Assembly (NCBI GenBank): GCA_964458015.1
Contig: CAYWGR010000198.1
Location: 1 to 10,032, forward strand
DNA length: 10,032 nt
Origin: CAYWGR01 sp964458015
GTDB lineage: Bacteria > Planctomycetota > Planctomycetia > Pirellulales > Thermoguttaceae
Direction of reading: 5' to 3'
Position numbers and translations under genes: made by a program. This document shows, one piece after another, positions 7,234 to 10,032 of this stretch. The notes beneath the pieces are model-generated. The model was given only the letters and a program-made list of their open reading frames with translations, made no database searches and was not told where the DNA came from. Position 1 is the stretch's first letter; each line of letters begins with the position of its first letter.

Positions 7234-8223
7234 TTATTTCAACTGTTCCAGTTGTTTTTCGATGACCTTGGCCGGCAACACGCCGTAACCGTCCTTGACG
7301 ACGATTTCCTGACCTTCACGCGAGAGCACGAACTTCAGAAATTCCTCGATCAGCTTGGGCAACGGTTCGCCCGGCTTCTTCGCCACATAAATGTAGAGCG
7401 TACGGCCCAAGGGATACGAACCGTTCAGGGCGTTGGCAAACGTGGGCTCGACAAGCGGAGCTTTGCCGTCTTTGGCCAGCGGAATCGCCCGAACCTCGGA
7501 CGTACGATAGCCAATGCCCGAGTAGCCGATGCCAGCCCGATCGGCGGCTACGCCATTGACGACCGCGGCCGAACCGGGTTGCTCTTTGACGGTATCTTTA
7601 TAGTCGCCCTTGGCAAGTACATGCTCCTTGAAGAAGGCATAGGTGCCGCTTGCCGAATTACGACCGTAAAGGCTGATCGGCAACGAAGCCCAAGCGCCCG
7701 TCAAACCGGCTTTCCCCCATGTGTCGATGTCTTGGTAGCCGCTTTTGCGTGTTTTCGAGAAAATGCAGTCGGCCTGGGCAAGCGTCAATCCATGAATCGG
7801 ATTGTCTTTGTGTACATAAATGGCCAAGCAGTCCAAGGCAACGCTGATCTTGGTCGGCTTGAAACCGTGCTTTTTCTCGAAGGCGTCCTCCTCTTCGGCC
7901 TTCATTTTTCGCGACATGGGGCCAAGCTGGGCCGTGCCGGCCGCCAATGCGGGCGGCGCCGTGGCCGAGCCCTTGCCTTCGACTTGGATTTTGACGCCTG
8001 GATAATTCTTGTTGAACGATTCGGCCCAATACGTCATCAAATTGTTCAGCGTATCGGAACCAATGCTGTTCAGATTGCCTTCAACGCCCGTGGTTTTTTC
8101 ATAACCAGGAAGGGCGGAAGCAGCGTTATCCTCGGCCTTGGCTTGTTGCCCCATGACCCAATTCCCCGCATAGCAAATCAATCCCAAAACTGCGATACGG
8201 CTCCATTTCCCTAGAAATTGCAT
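7234..8223 (-). CDS. pstS: Periplasmic phosphate-binding protein PstS
   Basis: 329 residues. A signal peptide is visible: basic start with K6 and R9, hydrophobic core IAVLGLICYAG, likely cut after AKA at residue 30. There is no lipobox. The mature part is a type II periplasmic binding protein: NSIGSDTLNNLMTYWAESF (52-70), VEGKGSATAPPAL, LGPMSRKMK (100-108), the phosphate-contacting loop GRNSASGTYAFFKE (187-200), GIGYSGIGY (231-239), and the C-terminal YPLGRTLYIYV and VVKDGYGVLP. From memory this agrees closely with P. aeruginosa PstS and less with E. coli PstS. The start at 8223 has AGGAG (8231-8235) seven bases upstream and gives a clean signal peptide; an ATG at 8268 would lie only five bases past the proposed -10 and is rejected. 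It is first in the operon, as usual for pst operons. Confidence 0.97.
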   Translation of the reverse strand: MQFLGKWSRIAVLGLICYAGNWVMGQQAKAEDNAASALPGYEKTTGVEGNLNSIGSDTLNNLMTYWAESFNKNYPGVKIQVEGKGSATAPPALAAGTAQLGPMSRKMKAEEEDAFEKKHGFKPTKISVALDCLAIYVHKDNPIHGLTLAQADCIFSKTRKSGYQDIDTWGKAGLTGAWASLPISLYGRNSASGTYAFFKEHVLAKGDYKDTVKEQPGSAAVVNGVAADRAGIGYSGIGYRTSEVRAIPLAKDGKAPLVEPTFANALNGSYPLGRTLYIYVAKKPGEPLPKLIEEFLKFVLSREGQEIVVKDGYGVLPAKVIEKQLEQLK

Positions 8224-8230
8224 CGTGACT

Positions 8231-8236
8231 CTCCTA
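8231..8236 (-). promoter_or_regulatory. Shine-Dalgarno site deciding the pstS start
   Basis: TAGGAG on the minus strand, seven bases before the ATG at 8223. It decides in favour of the shorter reading with an exposed signal peptide. Confidence 0.65.
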
Positions 8237-8272
8237 CTCGTGGTCGTGTTAAAATCAAAAATCCCCATGAAG

Positions 8273-8278
8273 CATATA
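8273..8278 (-). promoter_or_regulatory. Candidate -10 element of the pst operon promoter
   Basis: TATATG on the minus strand (within TCTTATATGC), 50 bases before the pstS start. It begins seven bases after the last unit of the Pho-box-like array, which sits where a -35 element would be. No TTGACA-like -35 is present, consistent with an activator-dependent promoter. Position is inferred from sequence only. Confidence 0.4.
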
Positions 8279-8284
8279 AGACTC

Positions 8285-8328
8285 CTGTTAGAGCCCTATG
8301 GCCGTAGTGTTAGCGTTCCGTTAGCGCC
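8285..8328 (-). promoter_or_regulatory. Pho-box-like array: four 11-bp phased units
   Basis: Read on the plus strand, GTTAGAG (8287-8293), GTTAGCG (8309-8315) and GTTAGCG (8320-8326) lie 22 and 11 bp apart; the position in between (8298) holds a degenerate ATGGCCG. In heptamer phase the units are CTGTTAG, CTATGGC, GTGTTAG and CCGTTAG. On the pstS coding strand the core is CTAACR. Direct repeats with an 11-bp period are the hallmark of PhoB and PhoP sites (E. coli CTGTCAT, Bacillus TTAACA). The array lies 62-105 bases upstream of pstS, next to a -10 candidate. Binding of a PhoB/PhoP-type regulator is inferred. Confidence 0.6.
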
Positions 8329-8641
8329 GGTGTATTTGCGAAAAAGAACCCGAAAGCGCCAGCCATGCGGGTGTACAGGCCATAGATACATAGGGGGTAG
8401 TTTATACGTGGCAATAGATGGACACCTCAAACGAAAAAACTCCGGCATTAACCTCGATTTTTCAAAGAAAAAAATAGACAGGGGCCCGGATGTCATGGGA
8501 AATTAGAGGCTGGAGTGGGGGGATTGGCATTTATCCACGGAATTTTGTCCGGAAAGGGGCCGACTTGGCCCTTAAGACTGTGGGGAAGAGGAATTGTCCT
8601 GCTCTTGATGAGCTGCCAATGCCCCGGCCGGGATAGCATTC

Positions 8642-9184
8642 ATGACATCTCAAGAATCGGGTTCTGAACATCGCCGTGAGGAATTTGCCCGTCTGTTCCA
8701 AGAACACGAGCGGAGCATCTACGGCTATATTCTTTCTTTGGTTCCCAACGTGGCTGCCGCCGACGAAATCAGCCAAAACACCTCGCTATTGCTATGGGAA
8801 GAGTTTGATCGGTTTGCCCCCCATACCGATTTTCGCGCCTGGGCGCGCACGATTGCCTATTACGAAGTGCTTTCGTATCGCAAAAAGGCGGGACGAGAGC
8901 GAGTCCGCTTTGATTCCGAATTGCTCGATGTACTGGCCGACCGAGCGGCTGTTCGTTGCGAGGAGCTGGCAAGCCGGCAATCGCACTTGATCGACTGCTT
9001 GGCCCAACTCAGTGAATTCAAGCGACAAGTGGTGCAACTTTATTGCGTTTTTGGCTTGACGGTAAAAACGGTTGCCGAAAAGCTCGGGCGAAATGTTTCG
9101 GCCGTCGAAAAAACGCTTGCACGCACCCGTCGGTCGTTGTACGACTGCGTCGAGAAGGCCATGCGCCGGGAGGACCACGCATGA
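8642..9184 (+). CDS. ECF-type RNA polymerase sigma factor (planctomycete type)
   Basis: 180 residues, the usual size of an ECF sigma factor. Region 2 spans about 14-82: FARLFQEHERSIYGYILSL, then ADEISQNTSLLLWEEFDRF (the DEI/Q..F core-binding helix) and FRAWARTIAYYEVLSYRKK (-10 recognition). Region 4 spans about 116-172: CLAQLSEFKRQVVQLYCVFG, then LTVKTVAEKLGRNVSAVEKTL, a helix-turn-helix that reads the -35. Wording such as SAVEKTLARTRRSLYDCVEK is typical of the sigma factors expanded in Rhodopirellula-type planctomycetes. It directs RNA polymerase to a dedicated promoter set, which cannot be told from sequence. The ATG at 8642 has only a weak ribosome site (GGGA, eight bases upstream). It overlaps the following FecR-like gene by ATGA, so the two are probably co-translated and the neighbour is the likely control partner. 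Confidence 0.92.
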   Translation: MTSQESGSEHRREEFARLFQEHERSIYGYILSLVPNVAAADEISQNTSLLLWEEFDRFAPHTDFRAWARTIAYYEVLSYRKKAGRERVRFDSELLDVLADRAAVRCEELASRQSHLIDCLAQLSEFKRQVVQLYCVFGLTVKTVAEKLGRNVSAVEKTLARTRRSLYDCVEKAMRREDHA

Positions 9185-10032
9185 AAGACCGCCTTCCGCC
9201 TGATCCCCAAATGGTCGAGGAAATGCAGCAGTTGGTGACGGCGAGTCTTGCCGGCCGGTTATCGCCCGAGCAAGGCGCCCGTCTCGAAGAACTGATCCGG
9301 CAGAATATCGACGCCTGCGACCTTTACTTGAATTTGATCCATCAATGGAGCCTATTGCTCGATTGGGCGGGAGTCGAACATCAAAAAGACGGGGCCTTGA
9401 TCGAACGAGCCCAAACGAGGACGCCAATTGTCGGAGCCACTCCCACGGCGTTCGATGCGGAGGAGGATGTTCATGTCGCCTCACCGGTCTTCGTTCCTCC
9501 TCCGATCTCGCATCTCGGCAATGCTTTCCACCATGCAATCGGCTCATTTGCCTCGGATTGGGTACAAGCTTATCTGATCGGCATTTTATTGACGGGCTTT
9601 GGTCTTTTGCTCGGTTCGTGGATTTCCGTTCGACATTACACGCAAATCGCGGACAATCAGCCCGCTCGGATTGCTCCCGCGACAGTCCACTCCTTGACCA
9701 AAGCAAACTCCGCCAAGGATGTGGTTATTGGCCGGATTACGGGCATGGCTGATGTGCGGTGGGACGCCTCGAATACAGCCGCTGTCACTGAACTTGTTCC
9801 CCTTGGCCGCAGATATTCCCTGATCTCCGGCCTGATGGAAATTTCCTACGATACCGGCGCGAAAGTCATTCTCCAAGGCCCAGTTACGTATGAAGTAACC
9901 TCGAAAGATGGCGGATTCCTCTCGCATGGCAAGCTGACCGCTAGGTTAGAGAAGAGAGAAGAGGGGAGTGGGGAGAAAAAAGTGGCCAGTGGCCAGTGGC
10001 TAGTGGCCAGTGACAACAATCTCCCCTCTCCC
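9181..10032 (+). CDS. FecR-like membrane protein, probable sigma factor regulator (3' end missing)
   Basis: 284 codons are visible and the frame is open at the right edge. The N-terminal 60 residues (VTASLAGRLSPEQGARLEEL, then CDLYLNLIHQWSLL) are a cytoplasmic helical part of the type seen in planctomycete anti-sigma/FecR proteins. One membrane segment follows at about 127-150 (AYLIGILLTGFGLLLGSWI). Outside is the start of a FecR-type domain: IGRITGMADVRW (183-194), VPLGRRYSLISGLMEISYDT and GAKVILQGPVTYEV (207-239), GGFLSHGKLTARL (244-256). The normal continuation of this family, around a TDLGTEFGV motif, is not reached. From residue 257 the protein becomes low-complexity (KREEGSGEKK, VASGQWLVAS) because an interspersed DNA repeat is read in frame. 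The start overlaps the sigma gene stop (ATGA). Whether it inhibits or relays to the sigma factor cannot be seen. Confidence 0.88.
   Translation, partial: MKDRLPPDPQMVEEMQQLVTASLAGRLSPEQGARLEELIRQNIDACDLYLNLIHQWSLLLDWAGVEHQKDGALIERAQTRTPIVGATPTAFDAEEDVHVASPVFVPPPISHLGNAFHHAIGSFASDWVQAYLIGILLTGFGLLLGSWISVRHYTQIADNQPARIAPATVHSLTKANSAKDVVIGRITGMADVRWDASNTAAVTELVPLGRRYSLISGLMEISYDTGAKVILQGPVTYEVTSKDGGFLSHGKLTARLEKREEGSGEKKVASGQWLVASDNNLPSP
9964..10032. repeat. Composite repeat: inverted arms around heptanucleotide tandem units
   Basis: A left arm GGGAGTGGGGAGA (9964-9976) pairs with a right arm TCTCCCCTCTCCC (10020-10032) at 12 of 13 positions. Between them are tandem 7-base units: AGTGGCC, AGTGGCC, AGTGGCT, AGTGGCC, then AGTGACA (9981-10015). 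TGGCCA, spanning unit junctions, is itself palindromic. It is preceded by an all-purine stretch from about 9949. The element may continue past the window. Similar short repeats, read as SGQW/VAS-type peptides, are recalled from other planctomycete proteins. Confidence 0.75.

Larger units (their letters stand above)
8224..8641. other. Divergent intergenic region between pstS and sigma factor gene
   Basis: 418 bp without a convincing gene. The pstS-proximal 110 bp hold the Shine-Dalgarno site, -10 and Pho-box-like array. The remaining stretch (8329-8641) is A/T-rich in part (8440-8476) and G-rich around 8505-8522. It includes a small GC hairpin GGGCC/GGCCC (8557-8561 and 8567-8571) and the palindrome CCCGGCCGGG (8623-8632), ten bases before the sigma factor start. 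No convincing promoter for the sigma gene was seen. Confidence 0.6.

Noticed and set aside
7252..8214. Open frame of 320 codons on the plus strand
   Set aside because: It is antisense to pstS, which has a full set of family motifs, a signal peptide and a ribosome site. The antisense product shows no family features.
8224..8268. Longer pstS start at 8268
   Set aside because: It would bury the signal peptide, has no ribosome site, and lies five bases from the proposed -10 element.
8296..8385. 8-bp inverted repeat CTATGGCC / GGCCATAG
   Set aside because: Arms are about 75 bases apart and a match of this size is readily expected by chance in 400 bp.
8557..8571. Rho-independent terminator in the divergent region
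   Set aside because: The GGGCC/GGCCC stem is only five bp and is not followed by a T-run on either strand; no gene ends there.
8792..9706. Open frame of 304 codons on the minus strand
   Set aside because: It is antisense to the sigma factor and FecR-like genes, both clearly recognisable. The product is Arg/Ser/Pro-rich, as expected for a shadow frame.
9981..10015. CRISPR array
   Set aside because: The units are seven bases in direct tandem without spacers and lie in frame in a coding sequence.

Overview
The window looks like a planctomycete chromosome segment, probably from the Pirellulales/Rhodopirellula side of the phylum. The main reasons are a short ECF sigma factor overlapping a FecR-like membrane protein gene whose domain text is typical of planctomycetes, a membrane-anchored DUF1573 protein, and mixed GC content with weak or missing Shine-Dalgarno sites at several starts. 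This is recognition from sequence only; no search was run.

Layout. Positions 1-535 are poorly resolved. They hold the start of a minus-strand gene running off the left edge (good ribosome binding site), a possible 66-residue ORF and a short hairpin. Positions 536-2512 (minus) hold two tightly packed genes: a membrane-anchored DUF1573 protein, then a membrane-anchored HEAT-repeat protein. Positions 2650-8223 (minus) are a complete high-affinity phosphate transporter operon in the order pstS, pstC, pstA, pstB. Its PstS, the long PstC (periplasmic beta-propeller-like insert) and the long PstA (extra periplasmic domain) resemble the Pseudomonas aeruginosa-type transporter rather than the short E. 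coli one. No phoU is present. Positions 8224-8641 are a divergent intergenic region. Upstream of pstS it carries a phased 11-bp repeat that looks like a Pho box next to a -10 element. Positions 8642-10032 (plus) hold the ECF sigma factor and, overlapping by ATGA, a FecR-like single-pass protein that runs off the right edge.

How the genes work together. PstS would capture periplasmic phosphate, PstC and PstA form the channel, and PstB hydrolyses ATP. The 11-bp repeats suggest control by a PhoB/PhoP-type response regulator. The sigma factor and FecR-like protein form a separate regulatory module reading the other way. The DUF1573/HEAT pair has no known link to phosphate; it follows pstB after a 137-bp gap.

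The two points most worth a second look are the Pho-box-like array and a composite repeat (inverted arms around heptanucleotide tandem units) that sits in frame inside the FecR-like gene at the right edge. No complete novel system could be shown.
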